Part shown: piece after piece, positions 8,084 to 16,763 of the stretch
Layout: each line of letters starts with the position of its first letter
How positions within the stretch are numbered: the stretch's first letter is position 1
Assembly (NCBI RefSeq): GCF_001613085.1
Contig: NZ_BDBR01000002.1
Location: 1 to 64,000 of the forward strand
Source: Nocardia salmonicida NBRC 13393
Lineage (GTDB): Bacteria; Actinomycetota; Actinomycetes; Mycobacteriales; Mycobacteriaceae
Length of the DNA stretch: 64,000 bases
Direction of reading: 5' to 3'
Translations under genes and position numbers: made by a program
Notes under the pieces: model-generated
Seen by the model: the letters and a program-made list of their open reading frames with translations, nothing else
Database searches by the model: none
Told to the model about the DNA's origin: nothing

Positions 8084-9724
8084 ATGCCAGAAGCTCGCCC
8101 GAACCGCCTGCGTCTGCTCGCCCCCGATCAGGAAGCCGCCGCGTCGGCCGTCGTTTCCGATCTGCTCACCGGGAACGCGGCCGGTGTCCCCGATTACTTG
8201 GTCGATGACATCGCCGCCGTCCGTGGGCGGTGCCGGTTCGCTCAGGTCCTGATTCCCGGCTACGACGGCGATCTGCTCGACGGGATGGCCGCCTGGCCGA
8301 CCAGCGGTGGCCCCCATGCGCTTGTCGTGCTTCCCGCCGGTTTGGACCCGGCGGGCTGGAAAATGTACTCCGGGGCGCTGATCAGGCTGCTCATGCGCGG
8401 CTACGCCGTCGTTGCCTATACCGAGCGAGGCTTGCCCGGTTCCGGTGGTGAGCTGACGGTGGCCGGTCCCGAAGACGTCGCAGACGGCTCGCTGGTCATC
8501 GATTGGGCGCTCGAGCACCCGGAAATCCAGGTAGATCCGGAGCGTATCGGCCTGGCGGGCATCTCCTACGGCTCGGGTATCGGCCAGTTGGTCGCCCAGT
8601 CCGATCCGCGCGTGAAAGCGGTTGTCGCCCTGAGTACATGGGCCGATCTCGGCGAAGCGTTGTACGACAACCGGACCCGACACATCCTCGCGGCCGAAGC
8701 GCTGGCCGCGATCAGCGAGAATCCCAGCGCCGAACTGGTGAAGGTACTCGAGGACTTCCGGACGAACACCAATATCGACGGTGTGCTGGACTACGCGCGA
8801 CGGCGGTCACCCGCCCACATTCCGGATGAGCGCCGCCCCGTGCCGACCTTCTTCACCAGCTACTGGCACGAGACCATTTTTCCCCAGAACCAGCTGCTGA
8901 GCTACTTCGCCGAGTTCCCCGGCCCCAAGCGCCTGGATCTGGCCATCGGAGATCATGGGGCAGTGGAGATCCCGGGCTTGCTGCTCGGCGTGTACACCCG
9001 CACCACCGAGGCCGCATACGACTGGCTCGACCACTTCCTCAACGGTGTCGACAACGGCATCGATGACGACGGTGTCGTGCACACCGAGACTATGCACAGC
9101 TTCACCGTCTCCTCCTCGGTCGGTGTGGAAGATTGGTCGTCCAACCCGATCCGCACCTACCACCTCGCCGCACCTGCGAGCGGATCCGGCGATGGTGCGC
9201 TGGTGCTCGACCCGCCCTCTGACTTCAGTCGGAGTGTCCGTTCCGGTGACCCGAATATCCGCGCCGTGAATCAACTGGTCATGGATGGCTTCCGTGAACG
9301 GCTGCTCGTGCCCGTGCGTCACAAGCTCGCCGAGGTCGACCGATCCGCCGGGGCGGTGTGGACGAGCGCCCCGCTCCCGTCGCCGCACCACATCGCGGGC
9401 ATCCCGCGAATTCGTTTGACGGTGACTCCCACCACCAAGGCCGCCACCGTCGTCGCCTATCTCTTCGACCTTGACGTGGTCACCGGCAACCTGAAGATCA
9501 TCACCCATGCCGCGACCACCGTGAGCAACGTCGTACCGGAACATCCCACCGCGGTCGAACTGCGCTTGCAGGCCACGGACTATCGGGTTCCCGCCGACCA
9601 CCGGCTTGCCGTCATCCTCGCCACCGAGGACCCCTTGTACGCCGGCGAAACCGAACCCGGCACCGTGGTGACACTGTCCGCCTTCCACGGTGCCGCGGCT
9701 ATCGATATCCCGATAGCCGACTGA
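8084..9724 (+). CDS. CocE/NonD family hydrolase (X-Pro dipeptidyl-peptidase S15 type)
   Basis: A 546-residue alpha/beta hydrolase. The nucleophile elbow GISYGSG lies near residue 165. The catalytic-acid and His regions (around YWHETIF and AIGDHGAVEI) follow, and a C-terminal jelly-roll domain (IPRIRLTVTP, VVAYLFDLD, LRLQATDYRVP, LAVILATEDPLY) is typical of CocE and S15 peptidases. Such enzymes cleave ester, amide or Xaa-Pro bonds. No signal peptide is seen, so it is probably cytoplasmic. GACAGGAG precedes the ATG. The gene is monocistronic and converges on the sigma-factor gene. The substrate cannot be read from the sequence. Confidence 0.8.
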   Translation: MPEARPNRLRLLAPDQEAAASAVVSDLLTGNAAGVPDYLVDDIAAVRGRCRFAQVLIPGYDGDLLDGMAAWPTSGGPHALVVLPAGLDPAGWKMYSGALIRLLMRGYAVVAYTERGLPGSGGELTVAGPEDVADGSLVIDWALEHPEIQVDPERIGLAGISYGSGIGQLVAQSDPRVKAVVALSTWADLGEALYDNRTRHILAAEALAAISENPSAELVKVLEDFRTNTNIDGVLDYARRRSPAHIPDERRPVPTFFTSYWHETIFPQNQLLSYFAEFPGPKRLDLAIGDHGAVEIPGLLLGVYTRTTEAAYDWLDHFLNGVDNGIDDDGVVHTETMHSFTVSSSVGVEDWSSNPIRTYHLAAPASGSGDGALVLDPPSDFSRSVRSGDPNIRAVNQLVMDGFRERLLVPVRHKLAEVDRSAGAVWTSAPLPSPHHIAGIPRIRLTVTPTTKAATVVAYLFDLDVVTGNLKIITHAATTVSNVVPEHPTAVELRLQATDYRVPADHRLAVILATEDPLYAGETEPGTVVTLSAFHGAAAIDIPIAD

Positions 9725-9731
9725 TAGCTTC

Positions 9732-9778
9732 GGCGACTGATTGCCCCAGGACAGCGCGGTCTCGGGCAATCAGTCGCC
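9732..9778. terminator. Shared hairpin terminator
   Basis: GGCGACTGATTGCCC and its exact reverse complement form a 15-bp stem with a 17-base loop; the flanks CTTCGG/CCCCGAAG extend it. It lies between the convergent hydrolase and sigma-factor genes. Confidence 0.75.
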
Positions 9779-9798
9779 CCGAAGGGCCAAGGAGGAGT

Positions 9799-10596
9799 TC
9801 AGCCCGCGAGCACGAGTTGGTCGTCGGTGGTCTGGGCACGCAGATCCCTGAGCAGTCTGGTGAGTTTGCGAGACACGCTCATCTGGGAGACGCCGAGGCG
9901 TTCGGCGATCTCGCCTTGGGTGAGTGTGTCGTAGAACCGCCAGATCAGTAGCTGGCGGTCTTCCGGCGACAACTGTGCCAGCAGGGGTGCGACGGTGATC
10001 GTGTCTTCGGTCAGTTGGTAGCGAGGGTCTTCGTCGCCGAAAGTGTCGGCGATAGTCATGCTGGGATCGCCGTCGGTGTCACGGGCTGGGGTGTCGAGGC
10101 TTCGCGTCTGGAAGGCGTTGGCCGCCACCAGAGTGCGGGCGACATCGGTGACCGGAACATCGAGTTCGGTCGCGAGCTCTTGGGCGGTGGGGGAGCGATG
10201 GAGTCGACGGGTCAACTCTTCGGTCGCTGCCCGGACTTTGCCCTGTAGTTCTTTCTCGCGACGCGGAACGTGCAACGGCCAGATGTGGTCGCGGAAGTGT
10301 CTACGCACTTCACCCATGGCGGTGGGGACCGCGAAACCCAGGAACGGTGATCCGCTGGTCACGTCGTAGCGGTCGACAGCCATGACCACGCCGAGCCGCG
10401 CGGTCTGGAGCAGATCGTCGAACACTTCACCGCGGCCGGTGTATTTGCGAGCGATGTGCTCGGCGAGCGGGAGGCAGATCTCGATGATCTCCTCACGCAG
10501 AGCGTCGTGTTCGGGGCTGCGCGGGTCGGTCAGCGCCAGGTGTACGAACAAGGGTTCGGCGTGTTCGTAGGTGGGGCGGGTGGCGGTGGTGGACAT
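9799..10596 (-). CDS. RNA polymerase sigma factor, SigB/SigF/SigG group
   Basis: A 265-residue group 3 sigma factor. Region 2 covers about residues 35-105 (YTGRGEVFDDLLQTARLGVVMAVDRY). Region 3 includes LTRRLHRSPTAQELATELDV, and region 4 holds the C-terminal helix-turn-helix TQGEIAERLGVSQMSVSRKL. Length and order match actinobacterial stress sigma factors that recognise GTTT-N-GGGTAT promoters. No anti-sigma factor gene is adjacent, which is unusual for SigF and means regulation, if by partner switching, must come from elsewhere. Confidence 0.88.
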   Translation of the reverse strand: MSTTATRPTYEHAEPLFVHLALTDPRSPEHDALREEIIEICLPLAEHIARKYTGRGEVFDDLLQTARLGVVMAVDRYDVTSGSPFLGFAVPTAMGEVRRHFRDHIWPLHVPRREKELQGKVRAATEELTRRLHRSPTAQELATELDVPVTDVARTLVAANAFQTRSLDTPARDTDGDPSMTIADTFGDEDPRYQLTEDTITVAPLLAQLSPEDRQLLIWRFYDTLTQGEIAERLGVSQMSVSRKLTRLLRDLRAQTTDDQLVLAG

Positions 10597-10641
10597 GCGG
10601 ATCAGCTCCTGATGTTCGTAATGCTCAACGGGGGGAGGTGA

Positions 10642-10842
10642 CTAAAGGCTGTGAAGGCCCGGCATTTTGGAGGACATCGTCATCGCGGCGCCCAGGCCGG
10701 CGGCGCCCGAGGAGGCGACGGTCGGCGACTGGGTCGAGGCGGCCAGGCCCGACAGAAGGAACACGCAGGTCGCCAACACGATGGCTGTGCCGGTCGGGTC
10801 CATGCTCGGCGTACTCGGTGCCCGATGACGTGAGTTGGTCAT
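10642..10842 (-). CDS. Small single-helix membrane protein (uncertain)
   Basis: About 66 residues with one hydrophobic helix (GTAIVLATCVFLLSGLAAS) in the middle and a Gly/Ala/Met-rich tail. The start at MTNSRHR has no good ribosome site; an internal ATG at 10803 is the alternative. It lies upstream of the sigma-factor gene in the same direction, 45 bases away, so it might be co-transcribed. No family recognised. Confidence 0.35.
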   Translation of the reverse strand: MTNSRHRAPSTPSMDPTGTAIVLATCVFLLSGLAASTQSPTVASSGAAGLGAAMTMSSKMPGLHSL

Positions 10843-10959
10843 GAGCTCAGGGTTGACCGCCGTGGAGGCGAATAAACCGGAATATGTCGATGATGTTGAG
10901 ACGGCGACAGTTTCGGACTTCGGGATTGAAACACCCGTCCAATGGGAAGGCGTCAGTTC

Positions 10960-11118
10960 ATGTCTCGCCCCAGCCTGCCCGGAGCGTTCGTGCGCGGCTC
11001 GGGCATCGGCGAGCGCGAACGTGCTGTCGATCGCGACGCGGACCGCGCCCGCGTCGAGTGGGCGTCCCGGTTCCGCGAGCTGTGCGCCGTTCGAACGGGC
11101 GGCTCCTGGCGAAGTTGA
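10960..11118 (+). CDS. Small hypothetical protein, 52 residues
   Basis: An ATG with GGAAGG nine bases upstream opens a 52-codon frame: MSRPSLPGAFVRG, then a highly charged helix (ERERAVDRDADRARVEWASR) and a short Cys-containing end. Codon use is good, although the gene is short. The rest of 10843-11319 shows only overlapping Arg/Ser-rich frames on both strands that do not look coding. Function unknown. Confidence 0.35.
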   Translation: MSRPSLPGAFVRGSGIGERERAVDRDADRARVEWASRFRELCAVRTGGSWRS

Positions 11119-11319
11119 TGAACTCGTCTGCAGGCGCTGCTCTCGGTCGGACCAACTCGGAATGTCGACGGTCCGGTCGAGCTGGCGGGTTGCTGGCGGC
11201 GGTGGTGCCGTCGAGATCGGCGTGGCCCGGTTCATCGACGAATACGGCCAGATCCGCGGCGTCGCGTCGATCAGCCAGGGAGCGGGAGCAGGACGATCGA
11301 CCAGCGGCGATACCTTTAG

Positions 11320-11976
11320 GTGGTGAAACGGTCACCGGAAACGGATTCCTCGGTCCGGATCATCGACGTCGTGATGGAGATGTTGATGTCGGACGGGTAC
11401 GACGAGCTGCAGCTCAAGGAGGTTGCTCGTCGGGCCCAGGTTTCGCTCGCGACGGTGTACAAGAAGTTCGCCACCCGTGACGAGCTGATCGTCGCCGCTG
11501 TCACCCGCTGGATGGCGATCAACAGTTACGCCGAGCTGGAGCTGCCTGTCGCGGGCGAATCGCTGCGCGACGGGTTGGTCCGCGTCATCCGACACGTCTT
11601 CGAGCCATGGGAACGCAATCCCAGGATGCTCGAGGCCTACCACCGCGCGCGCCGGGGTATCGGTGGCCGTCAATTGGACGCCCAGGGCGTCAGCGCCGTG
11701 CTGCCGGTCGCCGCGATGTTGTTCGAGGGCTACGACGCCGCTTACGTCGAGGACATCGGCCTGATCGTCACGAACATGATCTACGCGTTGACCGGGCGAT
11801 TCGTCGACAAGGAACTCGATGTGACCGAGATCCTGCCCACGCTCGAACGAGCGATCGACCGCTTGACGAGCAATAGCGTGGCTCCGCCGGAGAGCGTCCG
11901 CGCGACCGACGGCACGGCAGGCTCGCCGTTCCCGGTGTATCCGTCGCTGGCCGGTCCCTACGGACCGGACCGCTAG
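11320..11976 (+). CDS. TetR family regulator, KstR-like
   Basis: A 218-residue regulator. The helix-turn-helix is LQLKEVARRAQVSLATVYKKF, followed by ATRDELIVAAVTRW. The C-terminal domain (ERNPRMLEAYHRARRG ... IVTNMIYALTGRF) resembles the ligand domain of KstR-group repressors that sense CoA-thioester intermediates of lipid catabolism. That likeness is by eye only. The GTG start has only AGGTG upstream. The gene lies immediately upstream of the mce operon, and an 18-bp perfect palindrome overlaps its stop, so it may control that operon. Confidence 0.8.
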   Translation: MVKRSPETDSSVRIIDVVMEMLMSDGYDELQLKEVARRAQVSLATVYKKFATRDELIVAAVTRWMAINSYAELELPVAGESLRDGLVRVIRHVFEPWERNPRMLEAYHRARRGIGGRQLDAQGVSAVLPVAAMLFEGYDAAYVEDIGLIVTNMIYALTGRFVDKELDVTEILPTLERAIDRLTSNSVAPPESVRATDGTAGSPFPVYPSLAGPYGPDR

Positions 11977-11992
11977 ATACCAGCTGGTATCT
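11975..11992. promoter_or_regulatory. 18-bp perfect palindrome, probable TetR operator
   Basis: AGATACCAGCTGGTATCT is its own reverse complement over all 18 bases and overlaps the stop of the TetR gene. With no loop it is a poor terminator and a good dimer-binding site. It lies about 230 bases before the first gene of the mce operon. Confidence 0.55.
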
Positions 11993-12220
11993 CGGATGCC
12001 CGCGCGAATAACCCTACTGACCTGCGGTTGAGCGAATTCAGGCACCGAACGTCAATGCACAATCGCTGTGATGTAGATCACAAGTTAGTTGGGTGAGACT
12101 GCTGTCACATCGGGAGTAACCGGATTACCGTGTGGTCGGCAGGGGCTCCGAGCGGTCGCATTTCGGGCGCGGGGGCGTACCTGTCGAGATCTTCAGATTC
12201 GAAGTTTGGATGGGAAGCCC

Positions 12221-12772
12221 ATGGCCGCACAATTCGTCGATTCCGCGCACTGGAGAGCCCACGCCCGCCGACATCCCTTGCGATATCGCCTGGCCATCGT
12301 CGCGCCGAATGCCCTGGAAGTCGTTCGCTACGCCGGGGGCTGGCTCTTCGATCGGACGACCGCCGGGTGGGAGGTCACCGTATTGGTCGACGACCACTCC
12401 GACGACCGCCCGTTGCAGATCCTGGGTGCGACAGTCCTCGATATCGAACAGTCGCTGGCCGCACCGAAACACGACACGTGGCCGCACGCTGTGGCGGTAC
12501 CCACCCAGATGTTCGAGGACTGTCGTGTTCGCGACGGAATTCTGGACTGTCTCGACCACCGTTCGGCCGAGCTGTCGCTGTGGGGCGGTGCTCTTCCGGC
12601 CGAACTCGAGGATCGGGTGAGAATCACACACCATCGAGTGAGCCGCGCTGCGCGCGCTTTCAAAGCATGCGCCTTGGCAACGGCGGGATTCCCCGCCGAA
12701 GAAGTCGGCCCCACCGAAGTGTTCCGCGTCAGCGCGCCACGGGCCACTGCTGGATTGGTTCCCACGAGTTGA
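12221..12772 (+). CDS. Hypothetical protein leading the mce operon
   Basis: A 183-residue soluble protein (MAAQFVDSAHWRAHARRHPL) with an alternating alpha/beta centre: YRLAIVAPNALEVVRYAGGW, WEVTVLVDDHSDDRPLQILGA, HAVAVPTQMFEDCRVRDGI. Start chosen because GGGAAG precedes this ATG; the long frame further upstream is a shadow. Its stop is two bases before yrbEA, so it is translated with the mce operon. The DD-rich, nucleotide-like strand pattern suggests a Rossmann-like fold, but no family is recognised. Confidence 0.65.
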   Translation: MAAQFVDSAHWRAHARRHPLRYRLAIVAPNALEVVRYAGGWLFDRTTAGWEVTVLVDDHSDDRPLQILGATVLDIEQSLAAPKHDTWPHAVAVPTQMFEDCRVRDGILDCLDHRSAELSLWGGALPAELEDRVRITHHRVSRAARAFKACALATAGFPAEEVGPTEVFRVSAPRATAGLVPTS

Positions 12773-12774
12773 CT

Positions 12775-13605
12775 ATGGCAACGGCCGAGCGTGAGATCGC
12801 CGACTGGGTGCGCGGCTATCTCCGCCGGCACCCGATTGCCGCCTTGGAAACGGTCGGCGGCCAATTCGTCCTGGGTATGCGTGCGTTGCGGTTTCTTGCC
12901 ATCGATGTGGTCACCGGCCGATTCGCGTTCCAGGAGTTCGTCCGACAGGCCGCGTTCATGGCATCGTCAGCGGCCCTGCCGACGATCTTTGTCGCCTTGC
13001 CCATCGGGGTGACGCTGTCCATCCAGTTCGGGTTGCTGGCCGGACAGGTCGGCGCCACCTCGCTCGCCGGCGCGGCGAGCGGGCTCGCGGTGATCCGGCA
13101 GGGGGCGCCGATGGTCGCGGCGCTGCTGATGGCCTCGGCAGTCGGCTCGGCGATCTGCGCGGATCTCGGCTCGCGCAAGATCCGCGAAGAATTGGATGCC
13201 ATGGAGATCATGGGCGTTTCGGTGATCCGCCGTCTGGTCGTGCCCCGGCTGGCGGCCGGAGTGCTGATCGGGGTATCGCTGACGGGAATCGTCTGCTTCG
13301 TCGGCTTTCTCGCGGGCTACCTGTTCAATGTCTTCGTCCAGGGCGGGGCACCGGGAAGTTTCGTCGCGACCTTTTCCTCTTTCGCGACCGTGGACGATTT
13401 GGTGCTGACCATGATCAAAGCCGTTGTCTACGGAGCGATCGTCGCCGTGGTCGCCTGTGAGAAAGGGCTGACGACCAAAGGCGGACCAGCGGGCGTGGCG
13501 AATTCGGTCAACTCGACAGTGGTCTCCTCGATCCTGCTGCTGATGATCGTGAACGTCGCCTTCACCCAGCTGTACATGATCTTGTTGCCACGGCAGGGGT
13601 TGTAA
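12775..13605 (+). CDS. yrbEA: YrbE (MlaE-type) permease of mce operon, A subunit
   Basis: A 276-residue multi-helix membrane protein with about five hydrophobic segments. It carries the MlaE/YrbE signature region (GVTLSIQFGLLAGQVGA, then SAVGSAICADLGSRKIREELDAM) and the EELDAMEIMGV coupling motif that contacts the ATPase. YrbE proteins form the inner-membrane channel of Mce lipid importers powered by the MceG ATPase, which is encoded elsewhere. Its TAA overlaps the ATG of yrbEB by one base. Confidence 0.9.
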   Translation: MATAEREIADWVRGYLRRHPIAALETVGGQFVLGMRALRFLAIDVVTGRFAFQEFVRQAAFMASSAALPTIFVALPIGVTLSIQFGLLAGQVGATSLAGAASGLAVIRQGAPMVAALLMASAVGSAICADLGSRKIREELDAMEIMGVSVIRRLVVPRLAAGVLIGVSLTGIVCFVGFLAGYLFNVFVQGGAPGSFVATFSSFATVDDLVLTMIKAVVYGAIVAVVACEKGLTTKGGPAGVANSVNSTVVSSILLLMIVNVAFTQLYMILLPRQGL

Positions 13606-14459
13606 TGGCCGCGCAGTACTATCCGCCGGGGGTCAGGCCGATCTACCGAGTCGCGGTCCGGCTGGGATCCGGGGCCATGCGCGTCGGCCACATGGGGACG
13701 TTCCTGTTTCGGGCCCTGTTCTCGATCCCGGTGATGCTACGGCACTACCGCAAGGAATTTCTGCGCATCCTGTCCGACATCACCTGGGGCAACGGTTCGA
13801 TCGTCGTCGGCGGCGGTACCGCGGGCGTCATCATCGTGCTCGGCGCGGCGGGCGGCGCGATCGTGGGCCTGGAGGGCTACAACGCGCTGCACCTGCTCGG
13901 CATGGAACCCACCGTCGGGCTGATCGCGTCGACTGCGTCGACCAGGGAATTGGCGCCCATCATGGCCTCGCTGGCCTTCGCCGCCCAGGCGGGCTGCCGG
14001 TTCACCGCGCAACTCGGGGCGATGGGGATCGCGGAGGAGATCGAGGCGATGGAAGCGATGGCCATTCGCGCCATTCCCTATCTGGTCAGCACCAGGATTC
14101 TGGCGTCGGTGGTCGCGATGTTTCCCTTGTATCTGGTGTGCCTGGCCGCCAATTATCTGGCGGTCGAAGTGGTGGTCGGCCTGTCCGGCGGTCTGTCGGC
14201 GGGCACCTATCAGCACTACTTCCAGTTGGTGCTCAACGGCCCCGACATCGTGTACTCGCTGATCAAGGCGATTCTGTTCGTGATCCTCACCTCGACGATC
14301 CAGTGCTACTACGGCTTCTACGCCGCAGGCGGCCCCCAGGGCGTCGGCACGGCGGCGGGCCGGGCGATGCGCGCGTCGATCTCGGTGATGATCCTCGTCA
14401 ATCTGTTGTTGACCGTGGGTCTGTGGGGCATCGGTTCCAGCGCACGGCTGGGAGGGTAG
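13605..14459 (+). CDS. yrbEB: YrbE (MlaE-type) permease of mce operon, B subunit
   Basis: 284 residues; partner permease to yrbEA. MlaE features are clear: STRELAPIMASLAFAAQAGC, then EEIEAMEAMAIRAIPYLV, with hydrophobic helices on both sides. It starts with a Pro/Tyr-rich cytosolic segment (YYPPGVRPIYRV), as in other YrbEB proteins. mceA begins one base after its stop. It presumably forms a heterodimer with YrbEA for import of a hydrophobic substrate. Confidence 0.9.
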   Translation: MAAQYYPPGVRPIYRVAVRLGSGAMRVGHMGTFLFRALFSIPVMLRHYRKEFLRILSDITWGNGSIVVGGGTAGVIIVLGAAGGAIVGLEGYNALHLLGMEPTVGLIASTASTRELAPIMASLAFAAQAGCRFTAQLGAMGIAEEIEAMEAMAIRAIPYLVSTRILASVVAMFPLYLVCLAANYLAVEVVVGLSGGLSAGTYQHYFQLVLNGPDIVYSLIKAILFVILTSTIQCYYGFYAAGGPQGVGTAAGRAMRASISVMILVNLLLTVGLWGIGSSARLGG

Positions 14460-15725
14460 ATGTCGGCGACTCTGTTCGAGAAGGACGGGCGCGGTCCAGG
14501 CGCCTTCTCGCTGCTGCTGCGTGGCGTGCTGCTCATCGCGCTCGCGGTGGCTGTGGTCACGGCGCTGTTGATGAAGTCGACGGGCCGCTTCGACGCCAAG
14601 GTGGAAGTGGTCGCCATGCTGGATCAGCTCGGTGACGGCCTACCCGACCGATCCGACGTGAAGTTCCGTGGTCTGCTGATCGGCACCGTGGCTGCGGTGA
14701 CGCTCGCCACCGACGGCGGTCCGAATCGGGTCGAGTTGCTGCTCGACCCGGCCTACGCGTCGAGCGTGCCGAGCACGGTCACCGCGCGGGTGGTGCCGAG
14801 CAATGTCTTCGCGGTGTCCTCGATCCAGTTGGTGGACAACGGGCCCGGCCCCGCGCTGACCGCCGATACCGAGATCGCCCAGGACCGCAGCCTCGCGACC
14901 GTCCAACTCCAGACCGCACTGACCAAGCTGCGCGAGATCATCGCCGCCACCGGGCGGGTCGGATCCGACAGTACCGTCGGCATGCTCGCCGCGGTGGCGC
15001 AGGCCACCGATCGGCGGGGCGGCGACATCGTGCGCGCCGGTGGCCAACTCGACCGGATCACCAGGGAATTCGACGCGCTCCTCACGCCTGACGGTGGTCC
15101 GTCGACCCTCGGCGCGATGGCCGAGGCGGTGCACGGCCTGAACGCGGCGGCCCCTGATCTGCTCGATGCCCTGCACTCCGCCGTGCTTCCGCTACGCACG
15201 GCCGCCGAACGCGAGGGTGAACTTCTGAACCTGCTCTCGGCGGGCAACAACACCCTGTCCGCGGTGGGCGGCGGCCTGACCCGACATACCGATCAGATCG
15301 TCACCGTGACGAATGATCTTGTCCCGGTACTCGATGTGGTGGGCGAGGGGGCCGCCGGCTTCGCGCCGATCGTGGTCCGGATCAAGACGATCTCGGATCT
15401 CTGGTTCGCCGAGTTCTGGAACTCCGACACCCAGATGGGCACCGGGAAATTCCAGTTCCGATTGAGCCCACACACCGCCTACACCCGCGCGGACTGTCCT
15501 CGATACGGCGAGTTGGCCGCGCCGAGTTGCGCCACCGCGCCGACTGCGATCCCCGAACAGGAGTTGTCGCCCAGCATGAATCCGCGGTCGTATCCGGTGC
15601 CCCAGCTGAGTCCGGAGATGCAGGATCTGATCCGCCGGATTCTGGGCGGGGAGGCCAATGCCGCGGAATCGGTACTGGCCCAACTGCTCTCCGACGCTCC
15701 ACTGCCGTTCGGGGGCGGCCGATGA
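14460..15725 (+). CDS. mceA: Mce family protein A
   Basis: A 421-residue protein with one N-terminal membrane anchor (about residues 17-38, LLLRGVLLIALAVAVVTALL). The MCE/MlaD domain (DGLPDRSDVKFRGLLIGTVAAV) follows, then a long helical tail. A Cys-containing, Pro-rich C-terminal region (residues ~340-400) is exposed outside the membrane. Mce subunits assemble as a hetero-hexameric tube that carries lipids across the periplasm-like space. First of six mce genes in the usual order. Confidence 0.88.
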   Translation: MSATLFEKDGRGPGAFSLLLRGVLLIALAVAVVTALLMKSTGRFDAKVEVVAMLDQLGDGLPDRSDVKFRGLLIGTVAAVTLATDGGPNRVELLLDPAYASSVPSTVTARVVPSNVFAVSSIQLVDNGPGPALTADTEIAQDRSLATVQLQTALTKLREIIAATGRVGSDSTVGMLAAVAQATDRRGGDIVRAGGQLDRITREFDALLTPDGGPSTLGAMAEAVHGLNAAAPDLLDALHSAVLPLRTAAEREGELLNLLSAGNNTLSAVGGGLTRHTDQIVTVTNDLVPVLDVVGEGAAGFAPIVVRIKTISDLWFAEFWNSDTQMGTGKFQFRLSPHTAYTRADCPRYGELAAPSCATAPTAIPEQELSPSMNPRSYPVPQLSPEMQDLIRRILGGEANAAESVLAQLLSDAPLPFGGGR

Positions 15726-16759
15726 GCTTTCGTCGTTCACTGATCGGGCTGAGCCTGTTCTTGATCGTGTCCCTCGGACTGATCTGGGTCACCTTTGTCA
15801 CGCTGCACCGGGGCGTAGACGGCACTGCGAGAACGTATTCCGCGGTCTTCAGCGATGTCACCGGCCTGCGGGTCGGTGACGACGTGCGGATGGCCGGAGT
15901 GCGGGTGGGCCGCGTCGACGGGATCGCGCTGGTCGGCAACCGCGCCGAGGTGCGGTTCCGAGTAGAGGAACAACAGAAGGTCTTCGGCAATACGAAGGCC
16001 TCGATCACCTATCAGAACGTCATCGGCCAGCGTTACCTCGGCCTGGCGCTGGCCGACTTCGGCGAGCCACAGGAGTTGTCGCCCGGTGGGAAGATCCCGC
16101 TCGCGCACACCGAACCCTCGTTCGATATCTCGGTGCTGCTCAACGGGTTCGAGCCACTGTTCGGCGGACTGGACCCGCAGCAGGTCGACAATGTGACCGG
16201 TGCGCTGATCACCGCGCTCCAGGGCGACAACACCTCGCTGGTCCTGCTGATCGCGCAGATCTCCACCCTCGCCGAGTCCGTCGCGGGGCCGGATCAGGTG
16301 CTGGGCGCGGTGATCACGAACCTGAGCCAGGTGGTGGGAGATCTGGCTGCGCACAGCGGCCAGGTGAGCACCCTGCTCACGCAATCACGGTCGATCATCG
16401 ACGGGCTCTCGCGCCACCGCGACGAGCTGCTTGGGTCGCTGACGACAGTCGCGTCGGTGACCGGTCGCCTCGCTACCGTCGTCGACGACGTGCGGCCACA
16501 GCTGAACGAATTCCTCACGCGCGAACCGGGATTCACCAAGCACTTCGAGCAGAACAAGGACAGTTTCGCCTACCTGGGTTTCAACCTGCCCGCCCTGCTG
16601 AAGGGGCTGGCCAGGGCGAGCCAGGAAGGGTCCTACCTCAACACCTACCTGTGCAACATGGGTGTGACTTTCCTGCCCGCGCTCGCCACCCTCGTGCCGA
16701 CCATCGTCGCGCTGGCCTCGCCGACCGGCACCATCCGACAATCACCGATCTGCAGGTGA
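15722..16759 (+). CDS. mceB: Mce family protein B
   Basis: 345 residues. Start at MSFRRSLIG, whose ATG overlaps the mceA stop by four bases; the open frame extends further upstream but only as a shadow. One membrane helix (LSLFLIVSLGLIWVTFV) precedes an MCE domain (DVTGLRVGDDVRMAGVRVGR ... ITYQNVIGQRYLGL) and a helical tail. The end (NTYLCNMGV) holds the Cys residues commonly seen in MceB. Confidence 0.88.
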   Translation: MSFRRSLIGLSLFLIVSLGLIWVTFVTLHRGVDGTARTYSAVFSDVTGLRVGDDVRMAGVRVGRVDGIALVGNRAEVRFRVEEQQKVFGNTKASITYQNVIGQRYLGLALADFGEPQELSPGGKIPLAHTEPSFDISVLLNGFEPLFGGLDPQQVDNVTGALITALQGDNTSLVLLIAQISTLAESVAGPDQVLGAVITNLSQVVGDLAAHSGQVSTLLTQSRSIIDGLSRHRDELLGSLTTVASVTGRLATVVDDVRPQLNEFLTREPGFTKHFEQNKDSFAYLGFNLPALLKGLARASQEGSYLNTYLCNMGVTFLPALATLVPTIVALASPTGTIRQSPICR

Positions 16760-16763
16760 GGCA

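Noticed and set aside
12130..12774. N-terminal extension of yrbEA to 491 residues
   Set aside because: The added part is Arg/Ser/Pro-rich shadow over the 183-aa gene; yrbEA proper starts at 12775 with normal length.
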